Numbered from the stretch's first letter, positions 35,182 to 46,559 are shown. The stretch is 64,000 nt of DNA from Maratus speciosus (GCA_963932465.1 OZ010786.1:535187073-535251072); one strand, 5' to 3'. Notes: generated by a model not told the origin, from the letters alone. Numbers and translations: made by a program.

Positions 35182-36345
35182 TTAACTCTTTCCAACAAAG
35201 TTGAAAAGTGTTTATGACTTCGGTTTGTCTGTCCGTCTGTCCACGCTCTAACTCTCGTAAATATACTCGGATCGATCTGCAAATTTTGAATATTAATGAC
35301 CTCTAACATAGCACATTCCCTATTTCAAATGAAGTTAGTAGCATGTTTACCTCATTTACAGGGACAGTCAAAAGTTTTTCGTTACAATACGGCTAATGGG
35401 AAAAAATCGTTTCAAATGATTTTTAATGGTGTTACAATCTTTCAAACATAGTAATATTTGTATTCATTTATGAAATCCACTAAAATATGCATTCTGTTGA
35501 ATATGCAGTGCAAAGATCAATTATTGTTCATTTACAGGGTAACACTAAAGAATTCCGTTCTTAATGGTATAGGGGAAATTGTTTACGGTATATTTGAAAA
35601 GATTTCAGATAATATATTGTATCCGAATTACTGTATATTAGTAATGATTGCTCGAAATGCATTTTTAATTATGACCTGCGCTTTTTTTACTATATTTATG
35701 CATACTATAAAGTGTGTATAGATGCTATATTTCATATAAGGGCAACAGAAATGAATTCGTAAATATTACTGAGTATGAGCATAAATTGCTTAAAGGTGTG
35801 TTTTAAAGGAGTTATGCATTTTTACGCTGAACTGAATTTAGTTTACTAAGAAATATTTATAGAATATAGGTAAAATAATATACAGGGCCACGCAAAGAGT
35901 TGGATACATGGCCGTCTAACGGTGATAATTTCTGGAAATGTAATTTCAGTAGTTTTAAGAATATTTTAGTTTGAATTAAATTTTAGCTAAATAGTGGCAT
36001 GTAATAAAAAAACTAGGTAAACTATGGGGGTGTACAAAAGTATTCAAGTATGTTTCCATCTATTAGTATAAATTGCTGAAAGATGAATTCCAAACTGTCA
36101 TGCATTTTCCTGCTAAGCGAAATTTTCCCATTATATAGTATATATATATCAAACTACATGTGAAATAGAGGCTGTTCAAAAGAATTGGAATACATATTTG
36201 CTATGCACGGTAACTACTGAAATCAGTTTTTCAAATGTTTTATGCGTTTTATAAAATGTTTACTTAGTTATCTTATGTACCTTATTTCCCTAAATAAGGA
36301 AGTTTTCTTAAAGCATTCAGGAAGTGTTGGAAAGTGTTCCATAAT
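35182..36345. mobile_element. TTAA-type element interrupting the array
   Basis: It starts TTAACTCTTTCCAACAAAGT (TTAA at 35182-35185) and ends near AGGAAGTGTTGGAAAGTGTT (36320-36340), the inverse of the start. It carries a GTCTGTCCGTCTGTCC segment and ACAGGGACAGTCAAAAGTTT, also seen in the GGACAGACAGAC dispersed repeats. Host array sequence continues from about 36360, supporting the insertion. The open frame at 35458-35721 is inside it and shows no recognised domain. Confidence 0.55.
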
Positions 36346-36359
36346 ATATGCTTAACGCA

Positions 36360-36640
36360 TGATTTTTCTTTCTTAATTTTTTATTAAATCTTTTCAGTGA
36401 CAGTTTTCACAATAATTAAACTTTTTTTTTTCATTATTGTAAAATGTGTTCTACGTCTGTTTGGAAAAATGCAATATAGTTTTCAGCGAATGTTTTAACA
36501 CTGTAAGTGTAAACATAATAGTAATTAATAAAATTGTCGAAATTTTAATCAATAACATTTACGTAAACATAAAAAAAAAAGAAAAGTAAGTATTCAGATT
36601 AAAAGTTTCCCCAGCAGTAATTTATTATTATATTACTATT
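36360..36640 (+). repeat. Closing module of the repeat array, resumed
   Basis: It matches 19390-19640 (TTTTCAGTGACAGTTTTCAC, AATACAATATAGTTTTCA, TTTACGTAAACAT, then CAGCAGYAATTTATTATTAT). It shows that the element at 35182 is inserted in, or at the edge of, such a module. Confidence 0.75.
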
Positions 36641-36689
36641 TTTTCAGTAATATCTATTCGGTAATAGAAATAGTTAAAAAATTAGAGTT

Positions 36690-37297
36690 TATGCTCATAC
36701 TCAGTAACCTTTACGAATTCATTTCTGTAGCACTTTATATGAACTACAGCATTTATGCGCACTTTATATTATGCATAAATATAGTGAAAAAAGCGCGTAT
36801 CATAATTTAAAATGCATTTCGAGCAATCATTACTAATATACAGTAGTAATTCGGATACGATATAGTATCTGACATCTTTTCAAATACACCGCAAACAATT
36901 CACCCTATACCATTATGAACGGAATTCTTTTGTGTGGCCCTGTAAATGAACAATGACTATTCTTTGCACCGCATATTAAACATAATGCATATTTTAGTCG
37001 ACTTCATAAATTAATATCAATTTTACTATGTTTGAAAGAGTGTAACACTATTAAGAATCAATTGAAACGATTTTTTTCCCATTGGTCGTAATGTAACGGA
37101 ATAGTTTTGACTGTCCCTGTAAATGAACTAAACATGCTACAAACTTCATTTGAAATAGGGAACGTGCTATGGTAGAGTACACTAACATCCAAAAATTTCA
37201 GAATGATCCGAACATATTTACGAGAGTTAGAGCGTGGACAGACGGACAGCCAAACCGAAGTCATAAACACTTTTCAAAACTTTGGAAAGTGTTAAAA
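36690..37297 (-). mobile_element. Inverted partial copy of the 35182 element
   Basis: Its reverse complement aligns with 35182-35790 over about 610 bp, including GAAAAGTGTTTATGACTTCG, GTCTGTCCACGCTCTAACTC and AATGATTGCTCGAAATGCAT. It ends at GGAAAGTGTTAA. The homology stops at AGCATAAA, so the internal and right parts are missing. With the first copy it forms an inverted pair around about 0.9 kb. Confidence 0.75.
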
Positions 37298-37963
37298 ATA
37301 ACAAACTCAATGTCATGAAAACGAACCGTCAGTCTTTAATTGGTTAATAAAATAACCCTAGGTGTGCATTCAGCTAAAATATTTCACACAATGATGTTGT
37401 TCAAAACAGTATCATAAAAATATTTTTAAAAAGCTACAAAGATTTTTATTGAATGTGAATATAAATCAAATGATTGCGTGCCTCACAAAATCATTTAGAA
37501 GGAAAACGATATACTATTTAGTATGACTGTAGTGATTTTTCAACTTCTGCAGTTTGGAATGATTAAGAATAGCTAATTTAAAGGAACCGCGGACCTTCAG
37601 ATTGGAAAAATTGATTAAAAAATATTTTTTTTTACGTTTTCGGTTATTAATATACTTTAATCATAAGTGTGTCATTTGCAAAAAGCCGCAAAAATTCCCA
37701 CAATTGTCAGCGAAGGTGAGAATTGTTCATTTCAAATTTGTACACCTTAATTGAGTTACACTAAAAATGAAATTTTAAATCCTGTTTTCTCAAAATGAGA
37801 ATTATTGTCAAGTTAGTGTATTCAAAATTTCCCACTCGTCTTATTTTTTATCAAATTTTCATAATATTTAATATTATCGTTTGAAATATGTTGTATTTCA
37901 AAATTTATTATTAATATGCATTCATTAGCGCACATGAAAGTGAAATTTTGTAATTATGTAACA

Positions 37964-37996
<33 letters not shown>

Positions 37997-38315
37997 CAAG
38001 AAAAATGTAAATATCGGAAGTATATTGTTATTTTTACTCCGTATATTACTCTAATTTTAAAACGCATACCATCTTTTGTTGAAATATTATAAACGTACCA
38101 TTTAACAAAACACCACTAATGTCAAATTTAATGTGCATGGATCATTTTTAATTACACTAATTATTTATTATATTTTAATTAATAAAATTATTAACTACAC
38201 AATTTTTGAATAAAATTGATTAATTTAATTCTAAAATGTATGAATTACGTGTGCAAATTTTCGGTACAAGTGTGTGAAAAAAGATGGTTTTGAACATCTA
38301 ATGACCCCTTAAGTA
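37298..38315. other. Unassigned AT-rich sequence
   Basis: It includes a T run at about 37966-37992 and ends GACCCCTTAAG just before the MITE at 38316. No partner terminus for that TTAA-like end was convincingly found near 37585 (TTTAAAGGAACC). Confidence 0.4.
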
Positions 38316-38527
38316 CACTGTTAAAAATTTGCAACATTCTGGCAGGTCATCTGACCGTTTTTTTCCGAAAACGTTTAGACAACCGTAATTTAATACTATT
38401 ATGACCATATTATTGGCCATTTTATGGTCAGAATATAGTTAAATTATGGTTATGAAACCGTTTTTTCAAAAAAAAAAAAAAAAACGGTCGAATGACCTGC
38501 CAGAATGCTGCAAAATTTTTAACAGTG
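38316..38527. mobile_element. CACTG-ended palindromic MITE, family 1 (212 bp)
   Basis: The TIR begins CACTGTTAAAAATTTGCA and continues CATTCTGGCAGGTCAT, about 46 bp in all, with its inverse ending at 38527. TA lies on both sides (38314-38315 and 38528-38529). A second copy is at 49150-49335. TA target duplication and lack of coding sequence fit a Tc1/mariner-type MITE. Confidence 0.85.
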
Positions 38528-38555
38528 TATACTAAATTATTTTAGACATTTTTAA

Positions 38556-39306
38556 GGGGTCTTGTACCTTTTAAACGCGTCGAAAATTAACGAAAAACTT
38601 CAAAGTTTGAATTAGTGTATCTTCAAAAGCTTTTTATGTATAAACATGACATTTTGGATATTGATTAAACAGGTTGGTCTTTGTAATATACTGCCAACAG
38701 AAATTTATTAACCCTTTACAAAATTTGTGTATTGTTGAAATCAAAATAACTCTTTTTTTTTACCCCATAAGTCATTGCGCGCATGATATCTTGAGAAAGT
38801 GTGTATAGATTGTCATGAAATTTGGTAAATATACTAAACAAGTATGTGTGTTTAAAATGGTCTACTTTTAAATATTTACAATGGTAATATTTTTAGTTAT
38901 GACTATTTTTATTCATTAAAAATACAAATTGTTTATTTATTTATTTTTTTTTTTACGAAAATATTTTTGTTGTATAGTTAATGAAATAATTTTAGCCTAA
39001 GAGTAGATCATCTTAAACACAGATATATGATTAGTATCTTTACCGAATTTCATGCGAATCCATGCATACTTTCTCAAGATATGCGCGCAATGACTTATGG
39101 GGTGCAAAAGAGCTATTTTGATTTCAACAATACACAAATTCTGTAAAGGGTTAATAAATTTCTAATGGTAGCATATTACAAAGCACAATCTGTTTAATCA
39201 ATATTCAAAATTTCATGTTTATACATAAAAAGGCTTTGAAGATAGACTAATTCAAACTTTGAAGTTTTTCGTTAATTTTCGACGCGTTTAAAAGGTACAA
39301 GACCCC
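38556..39306. mobile_element. TTAA-flanked foldback element (751 bp)
   Basis: TTAA at 38552-38555 and 39307-39310 flanks GGGGTCTTGTACCTTTTAAA and its perfect inverse. The arms pair over nearly the whole length (about 375 bp each), for example CTTGAGAAAGTGTGTATAGA-type and TGCGCGCATGATATCTTGAG against their inverse copies near 39070-39100. There is no coding sequence. It is a very long hairpin if transcribed. Confidence 0.85.
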
Positions 39307-39419
39307 TTAAACAATCATCCTTCAATATTTTAAAACATAGTTTATAAACTTTCATATAAAACATATTATTGCTATTGTGGTAGTAATATCCCCTATTTAA
39401 TTGTTAATTTTAATTAACA

Positions 39420-40740
39420 TATTTTGGAGAGTTTATAGTTTTATCAAAGAGTGTGACATGATGTGGTGTATTAAATAATTTTACTCGAGCATACTTGAAA
39501 GAAGGGGAAATAATTAAAATTATTTTACATGCACGGTAGTAGTTGGGGCATTGTGAATCAATGAGAATTATTTCCCGATTTATGATTGGCCTCCATGAAC
39601 ATTGTAATCTATATTTTTAAATTATTTTATGTTATTTCAATTTCTCCGCGGAACTTTTCAGAATAAATAAAACTTTTTTAAATTGTTCGAAATAAATCAT
39701 ATAAATGTGAAATTTTTTAAAAAGATATATAAAATGAAAAGTTTAGACAAATTAGTGAATAATTTGATCACAAATTATTTCCCGTTTTATTATTGTTTTC
39801 CTTGAACATTCTAAGCTACATTGTCAAAATATTTCAATTTCTCTACTACACTTTTCAGCAAAATAAACTTTTTTAAGTGATTCGAAATAAATCAAATAAA
39901 TGTGAAATCTTTCTACAAGATTTATGAAATGAAAATTTAAGATAAAGTTGTCAATAATTTAATTCACAAAAAAAAAAAAAAAACCCTAGAAAGATGTTTC
40001 ATAAATATGAAGGAAAGACAAATTTTTGCGTGCCTCACCAGTCTAGTATATTTTTGAATGGATTATTTAGGGATACTAAATTATTTTAGACATTTTATTA
40101 AAACAATCATATACACTATTAAAAATGTAGTTTATTAGCTGTTTTGTAAAATATATCATTGAACAATTAAAAAAACTCGAATGTTTTAAAATGTAGTATT
40201 TATATTCTTCAATTAGAAAATTTCATTAATAGATTTCTAAGAGTTTATGGTTTTATCAAAGAGTGTGACATGATCTGGTGTATGAAATAATTTTAATCCA
40301 CCATACTTGAAAGAGGATGAAATAATTAAAATCCAATTTTATATGCGCGGTAGCCGTTGGATCTTTGTGAATCAATGAGAATTATTTCCGATTTATGATT
40401 CGCCTTTATGAACGTTCTAATATACATTCTGAAAGTATTCCAGGTAATTTCAATTTCTCTCAGAACTTTTCAGAAAAAAAAATAAAACGGTTTTAAATGA
40501 TTCGAAATAAATCTCATAAATGTGAAATATTTTAAAAAGATGTATCAGATGCGCAGTTTAGATAAATTATTAAACAATTTGATTCACAAAGTCTTTTAAA
40601 TAGGAAAATGATATACAATTTAACCAGAGTGTTTTGGTTATTGATTTTCAATTAATTAAAATTTTTAATAAATTCTTAAATTTAATATTTCAAAAATAAT
40701 GCTATTATATTATTTAAAAAATAAAAAAAAACGCGATTTA
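39420..40740 (+). repeat. Two diverged tandem units of the array family
   Basis: Units starting near 39430 and 40246 (about 820 bp apart) share GAGTTTATRGTTTTATCAAA, GAGTGTGACATGATSTGGTG, GTGAATCAATGAGAATTATT, TTTATGATT and GAAATAAATCAYATAAATGT. They are recognisably related to the 16-34 kb units (CTTGAAAGARGRGGAAAT, ATTTCCGATTTATGATT) but more diverged. Confidence 0.65.
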
Positions 40741-40971
40741 AAAATAATCTTCCCCATGTAATATATTCTTATAAAAAAATGTTTTTGAAAAAATACAATA
40801 TTTACATTCCGTATTTATGTAAAGTGTGTTAGGGGAATTTCATTTTTATAAGACACTGGACTTTGCTGTGCTATTATGTTCATTTTGGGCATTGTTTAAC
40901 ATTTTTATTACCGAATTTAATTATTTTTATTGGTAAAGAGGTGAATAACTAATAAATAACAAGTTGGAAAC

Positions 40972-41395
40972 TGCACGTCAAACGTGGCAAATGTAGTGCA
41001 TTCGTACTATAACTAGTTTTATAAATATTTTTTGCGCCGAATATTGTACTGAATGTATATTTTAGTGCACTTCATGAGTGCATATCAATTTCATGATGTT
41101 CGAAACGCTGTGATATCGTTAAAATGAGTTTGAAATATTTTTTTTTTCACTTTGCCGTAAAGTAAGGGAAAACATTTGTTTGTCCGTGTAATTAAACTAT
41201 ACATCCTATTTTCATAAAATGTGAAATGACTCGACAAAATTTTGAACAAATTATATATTTAAAATTTCAGACCATTCGGTTGGGTAGTTTGTGCCCTGTT
41301 ATATGCGGACGGACGGACAGACAGACTGACTGACCGAAGGACGATTATAGGTGCTACGTATTTATATAATTACGAACGCACATAAAAAGAAACGT
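40972..41395 (+). repeat. GGACAGACAGAC dispersed repeat, copy 1
   Basis: It aligns with 57115-57530 and, inverted, 60768-61068. Shared words are TATAACTAGTTTTATAAATA, GTGCATAT.AATTTCAT, AATTAAACTATA, GAAATGACTCGACAAAATTT, CATTCGGTTGGGTAGTTT, the GGACGGACAGACAGAC run and TATAATTACGAA. Repeats with this last motif group are widespread in arthropods. The class is not certain. Confidence 0.75.
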
Positions 41396-41479
41396 GCCTT
41401 GTTAAACTGTTGGCATTGAGCTCACAGGCTTTTCACAGTAATTTTATATTATACTCTTAATTCAAAGAATAATGCCCTT

Positions 41480-41815
41480 CGAAAAATAAAATGATGTGGT
41501 GAGGTTAGCCTCCCCAATCCACCCCTTTATTCTTAAGCAATGAACCCCCAAATCTAATCACTGAAACGCCTTATCAGAATAAACCTGTATACGAAATTTG
41601 CAAGCAAATCGGATAATAGCCCACAGTTCCCTCTTTTATACTTAGCTAATGAACACCAAAAAGTAATCAAAGAAACGCCTTATCAGAATGCATCTAGAAA
41701 AAAATTGAAGCAAGTCGGATATTTCTATCAAATGTTATCGTGTTACGTACATACATTCATACATACGTACATACAGAACCTGCTGGGACATTAGCTCTCA
41801 GGCTTTCATAGACTG
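41480..41815 (+). repeat. Imperfect tandem repeat, ~115 bp period
   Basis: AAACGCCTTATCAGAATnnA occurs at about 41566 and 41679, each followed by AAGCAARTCGGATA. The end CATACATACGTACATACAGA is typical of the 3' side of degenerate arthropod retroelements, an assignment I cannot prove here. Confidence 0.5.
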
Positions 41816-41829
41816 TAAGCTAAAAATTT

Positions 41830-42020
41830 TTTTGAAAAAGTTTAAGAACACGCGACAGACGAAATTAACTTGTTTGTAGAAACACATTTTTCCTCTATTA
41901 ATTTACAATTGTCGTATGATTTGCATATTTCCTCACGTAAATTCTGTTGCTATTGGTCAAAGAACAAATTTTTCTGCGTCTTCGTAAAATTCAATAATGA
42001 TTAATGTACATATTTTATTA
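41830..42020 (+). repeat. Diverged array-family unit, left part
   Basis: It matches 20140-20300 (CGCGACAGACGAAATTAACTTG, TTTACAATTG, CTCACGTAAATT). Confidence 0.55.
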
Positions 42021-42690
42021 CTATCTTTGAACGAATAGAAGAATTTTGAATCTTAGAATAACTTCACTTCAGCACTCTTGAAGTAGGAGGAAATTGTTAA
42101 AAAATAAATTAAGATGCAGAAGAGCCGCGGGAGCTTTGAAAATAACTGGAAATTGGTTCAGAATGAGTGAGTATAATGAATAATGAGTACTGGAAATTAC
42201 TCATTATTACTATTGTTGAACGAATAGAAAAATTTTGAATCTTAGAATAATTTCGCTTCAGCACACGTGAAGTAGGAGTAATTTATTAAAACATAAATTA
42301 AGATGCAGAAAAGCCACGGGAGCTTTAAATATAACTGGAAATTGGTTCAGAATTACTCATTATTACTATCGTTGAAAGAATAGAAGAATTTTGAATCTTA
42401 GAATAATTTCACTTCAGCACACTTGGAGCAGGAGGAAATTATTAAAACATAAATTAAGATGCAGAAGAGCCGCGGCAGCTTTAAAAATAACTCAGAATTG
42501 GTTCAGAATTACTCATTATTACTATCGTTGAACGAATAGAAGAATTTTGAATCTTAGAATAATTTCACTTCAGCACACTTGAAGTAAGTGGAAATTGTTA
42601 AAACATAAATTAAGATGCAGAACAGCCGCGGGAGCTTTAAAAATAACTAGAAATTGGTTTAGAATTTATGATTTTATTTGCATGAACATT
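42021..42690 (+). repeat. Four-copy local tandem repeat, ~156 bp period
   Basis: GAATCTTAGAATAAYTTCRC recurs at about 42048, 42237, 42393 and 42549. Each unit has CAGCACACTTGAAGTAGGAG, AAATTAAGATGCAG, AGCCGCGGGAGCTTT and AACTGGAAATTGGTTCAGAA. The units are much more alike than other members of the family, so this expansion is recent. The related segment at 20340-20470 occurs once. Confidence 0.9.
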
Positions 42691-42699
42691 GAAATGTTT

Positions 42700-43470
42700 A
42701 TTGTCATATTCTTTAAATTGTTATAAACACATTGAGACCGGGTCATTTTTCGAAAACGAGCACGAAAATTACGTTTACAAATATCGTTAGAAATTAAAAC
42801 TTGTTCTCAACCAATCAGAAATAAGCATGCATAGATTACACTAAATTCTACTTATTTCTACTTATTTCTACTAAAATCTAGGCTATATTTTATCTCTATA
42901 ATAACTGGACTAAATGGGGTTTAACCCTCCAAGTGTTTGGGGCTTAATATTCCGTTCACTAAGCTTCGGGTTTCACAGCAATACAAGCAGTATTTAAGAT
43001 AATATAATTCTATAGATTTAATGAATTTTAAATACATTGAAGAATGATTAATACTCTCAAGGATTACATTCATACTAGAAATAAAGCCCGTCAAAAATGA
43101 CGGGAAATGAATTATATATGTATATACAACTCATGTGCAAAAATATGAGTTTATCTCTCTTGCTCCGCAGTGATAGATGAAAAAAACACATTTTAAAAAC
43201 GAAACATTTATGAATAACTATGTACAGTAGAAGACCACTAATCTGTACAGCTTGCGCCCCAGTGTTGTGCAGATTTGAAGTTTTTATGCAGATTATAGGT
43301 CGAATCTATTCAATCTTTGTTTAGATTTGTTTTTCATATTTTGGACAATTTAGATTATTAATTCTTGAAAATAAATAAATTACAGATTTAAACATATAAG
43401 TAAGGTAAAAAATATTTTAAAAATATTTTTTTTTTCATTTTTAAACATGAATGTTAGATGTAAATTTCCA
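42700..43470. other. Unassigned, with a CCCGTCA hairpin
   Basis: It includes a 7-bp stem with A-loop at 43087-43104 and a GAGACCGGGTCATTTTTC word at about 42734 that resembles ends of TTAA-type MITEs. No convincing second end was found. Confidence 0.35.
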
Positions 43471-43471
43471 A

Positions 43472-43572
43472 CTGGGCGAAAAATGTCCGGGATAGAAATC
43501 TCCTGGCTGAAGCCGCCAGTGCTCTACCATCTGAGCTATCCCTGACTAATTTGATGGAACTTTTTCACCCAG
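43472..43572 (-). other. TIR-bounded tRNA-like sequence (SINE or tRNA-derived MITE)
   Basis: On the minus strand GGGATA pairs with TATCCC as an acceptor-like stem. Between them lie an A-box-like word TAGCTCAGATGG (43527-43538), a perfect CTGGC/GCCAG anticodon-like stem with a 7-base loop GGCTTCA, and a B-box-like GATTTCTATCC (43490-43500). The structure is framed by a 17-bp imperfect inverted repeat, CTGGGTGAAAAAGTTCC and CTGGGCGAAAAATGTCC (14 of 17 alike). It is not a canonical tRNA: the acceptor stem is short, the loop has no U33 and the T arm is incomplete. A tRNA-derived SINE head or a small folded element is likelier. Confidence 0.5.
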
Positions 43573-43854
43573 CTAACCGAATGATTATAGCATCTGGTCT
43601 GAAACCTGGTTCAGCTCAACAGAATAAATCACAGGTAATGGAACTCCAGAAATCGCTGAATACGTAATTACACTAATCTAATGGAATAAATGGTCTTTTT
43701 TCTGACATTTGGTTTTTGTCCTTGAATTTTATCTTGCAGGCTAAAAATAGTCATACGTTCTTGCTAAGTTACAAATCTTCGTTGCACCAAGAAATTTAAA
43801 TATTTCTGGTCTAATGTCAAACCTTCAAAGTCACAGAGAATTTGATACTTTTTC

Positions 43855-44070
43855 ACTTTATGGTCCTTGGCATTTAAAAAAAAAAGCTTGGCGGAATTCG
43901 GACATCAGAAAACGAAATTTGTTGCCAAACGATATAAACAGCTATGAAAACAAACTTGATGACATTTTTTGTTTGTTTATATATGCATTTTAATTAAATG
44001 TATGACATTGTTGTTTTTTATGTACAAATTTGTACAAATTATGTACAAATTTTCATGTACTTCTGTTTCT
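43855..44070 (+). repeat. Dispersed repeat pair, copy 1
   Basis: It matches 47325-47540: AAAAAAGCTTGGCGKAATTC, GTTGCCAAAYKAYATAAACA, GAAAACAAAC / GTAAACAAAC and TTTGTACA words. Confidence 0.6.
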
Positions 44071-44139
44071 GAATAAAATTAGATAAATTTATTCTTTATG
44101 ATAAATAAATTGCATAAATATCGCAAAATACACCTGCGT

Positions 44140-44748
44140 TGTGTATGTGAAATGAAACAATGAGTAGGGTGCCAGAAAATATGTTGCCAAATTTCTTTCT
44201 TCGCCAACGCCCCTATGCAGGAACAGTACCGAGAATTTAATTTCTTTATCCGGCTACGTAAAGCAAATTAAAATCGATCAGTTAGAAGATCGGATAATAT
44301 TGGGCGTTCTAATGGCGATCTTTTTATTCGTAGCAGCTGGATGAAAATGTAAATAAGTACATTTTCGAATATTACACTTTAAATTCTGGCTCATAAATTT
44401 TGGAAAAATCTTAAAAGCGCGGAGTTTAAATTAAGTTGCGGGTAAGATCGAATATGAAAGATTAATGTGTTTCACTAGGAGTTTCGCCAGCTATTGACAA
44501 TTTGGCTTAATATATGGCAACTTATCTTTGTTGCCAAATTTCGCGGCATTTCGCCAACTTTGACGATATTTTGCCAAGTTGGTCAAAATTTGGCGTTATC
44601 TTGGCAACCTGTCATTAGTACTTTTCAACAATTATGTTGAAGCTTATACCGATTTCTCCGTAGGAAGCTTAACATGGGCGCGATGAATGTGGCGTTCTGA
44701 CAGGAATTGTGAGGGACACACAGAAACATGGATTTTATATAAATAGAT
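44140..44748 (+). mobile_element. Degenerate retroelement-like fragment
   Basis: It contains several TTGCCAAATT / TTTCGCCAACTTT / GCCAAGTTGG words like those at 14130-14240 and ends GACACACAGAAACATGGATT then TTATATAAATAGAT, a tail of the same style as the 13456-14656 element. A partial relationship is inferred. No frame remains. Confidence 0.35.
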
Positions 44749-45810
44749 TTTTAATTGAGTTTTTTATAATGTTGAAAGAATCATATTTTCATAGCATTTA
44801 AAAGAAAATTCAATGAAAACAACATTACAATTTTACCCTTTTGCAAGACGCTCGGAAGGTTAAGAACAAAAAATGTCATAAAATTCCAGTTTTTTTCTAT
44901 TCTGTTAAGGCTAAAAGAATGACATTTGATCTAGTAACTTCGAGTATAGCATAGAGATAAATAAATGGTTGATACGCTCAACCAATTTTCTTTAAAAAAA
45001 ATAATAAAATAACATAAAACAATTTTTTGTCATGTCAGGATTTCTCAATTTTCAGACTAATGTAATAAAACAAGGATACCAGTAACAGCTATAATTAATT
45101 AAAGTTAGTAATAAATAACCACGATTTTTAACTGAGTAAGGAAATACTCCATATTCAACATTGAGTGAACCATATATAACACAATGATGGTTAAATATAG
45201 TAAACCAATGTTTAAAACGATATTATGCAACGGTATTTTGATTTTTATGTTCAATAAAGGTACTCGTATATACAAAAATAAACGTTTGTTTGTAGAAAAT
45301 AAACTCTGAAACAATTAAAAAAATATGCATATGTCTACGAGATTTATACGAGATACGGCTTTAGATTTATACGAGATTTATACAGCATACGAGATTTTCA
45401 CAATTATATTTTGTAATCCGGAATATACTTTTTGCTCATCTTATATGTCAGCCATTTTATTCAACAACGAACGATTTTTATAACATATGCATTTGATGCA
45501 AAAACGTAATCATTTTTTTTCTGAACATGCAGCATTTATATGACGCAAGTCACATGGGACAGAAGTTAAATTAGGTCGGTATTGAATGTTTTGTTCGCGA
45601 ATACGCATACATAAATTAAAGACGCCGGATTTCTTTTTTTTATAAGACCTGAGTTCTTATTACATCGGTTATGAAACGTTATTTACTGTACTGTAAGTAT
45701 TTATTTCTTATTAATTGCTGCATTTTACGTAAGTAAGATGGTGACAGTAGCATACAGCGAGTTTTAGAACACTCAGTTCATTTTACAGGGAACTGAAGCT
45801 CAGCCATACT
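44749..45810. other. AT-rich sequence, nothing recognised
   Basis: A small GAGATTTATACGAGATACGG / GAGATTTATACAGCATACGA duplication lies near 45338-45390. The minus frame at 45105-45314 shows no motif. Confidence 0.4.
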
Positions 45811-46268
45811 GGTAAGTAGCATGGTACCATTTTTGTCCCCTTTACAGTTCTTATTTTTGTCCCAGGAACGAAAATAGGAATGGTTTTTCACGACAGTTTT
45901 TTAAATTTTTTCTTCGTGTTTGGATGGCTAATGCTTCGTTATGTTATTCTTCCACTGATAATTAGTACATTCCTTTGTGCCTTACTTTAATGTACATTAA
46001 ATAGTTATAAGTTAAGTACCCAGTATTTGATTTTTTGAAAGTACGAAATTGAAACCATTTTTTTTTCATTTTTTTAGATACTTAAAAAAAAAAAACACTT
46101 TTTAGAATTGTTAAAACTGTTTTGTAAGATATTTGCCAATATTTCTATGTGCGTATTGTAATAATATGTGCTATTGTAAAATCCAAATTTGGTATTTTTT
46201 CATAGAAAATTACAACATTTAGGGACTAAAAGTGACTGGTGGGGGACGGAATATGGGCACTTTACCCT
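45811..46268. mobile_element. Possible TIR element with GTnCCCATnTTnGTCCCC ends
   Basis: The left end reads GTACCATTTTTGTCCCC. The right end, read inversely, is GTGCCCATATTCCGTCCCC after GGGTAAA. Matching is imperfect and no target duplication is clear. The interior has a shorter inner GTCCC pair and no coding sequence. Confidence 0.4.
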
Positions 46269-46559
46269 ATATACATGTATATATTTACTTATCTATTTAT
46301 TTTAATCCTTTGTAAACATTTTATTAAAAAATATATATTCCTAAGTTATTGTATTCTAGTGAAATTAAGGTATATGATTCAATATTTTTTAGGAAAGTAG
46401 ATAATTTTAATGACGATATTTACAAGTGTAAAAGACTGATTTTTTTTAATAAAAACTTTAGAAAATTATTACATCTCAAGAATTTTTATAACATTAAGTA
46501 TACATAGTAGATAAATATTTTATTAAAATATATTGATAACTCACTAGAAATTAACAATT

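Noticed and set aside
37585..38313. A TTAA element bounded by TTTAAAGGAACC and GACCCCTTAAG
   Set aside because: The two ends do not match well enough to be a TIR.
42021..42690. CRISPR-like repeat array
   Set aside because: The whole 156-bp unit is repeated without variable spacers, in a eukaryotic context.
43472..43572. A functional tRNA gene on the minus strand
   Set aside because: The acceptor stem is short, the anticodon loop lacks U33, the T arm is incomplete and the sequence is framed by inverted repeats.
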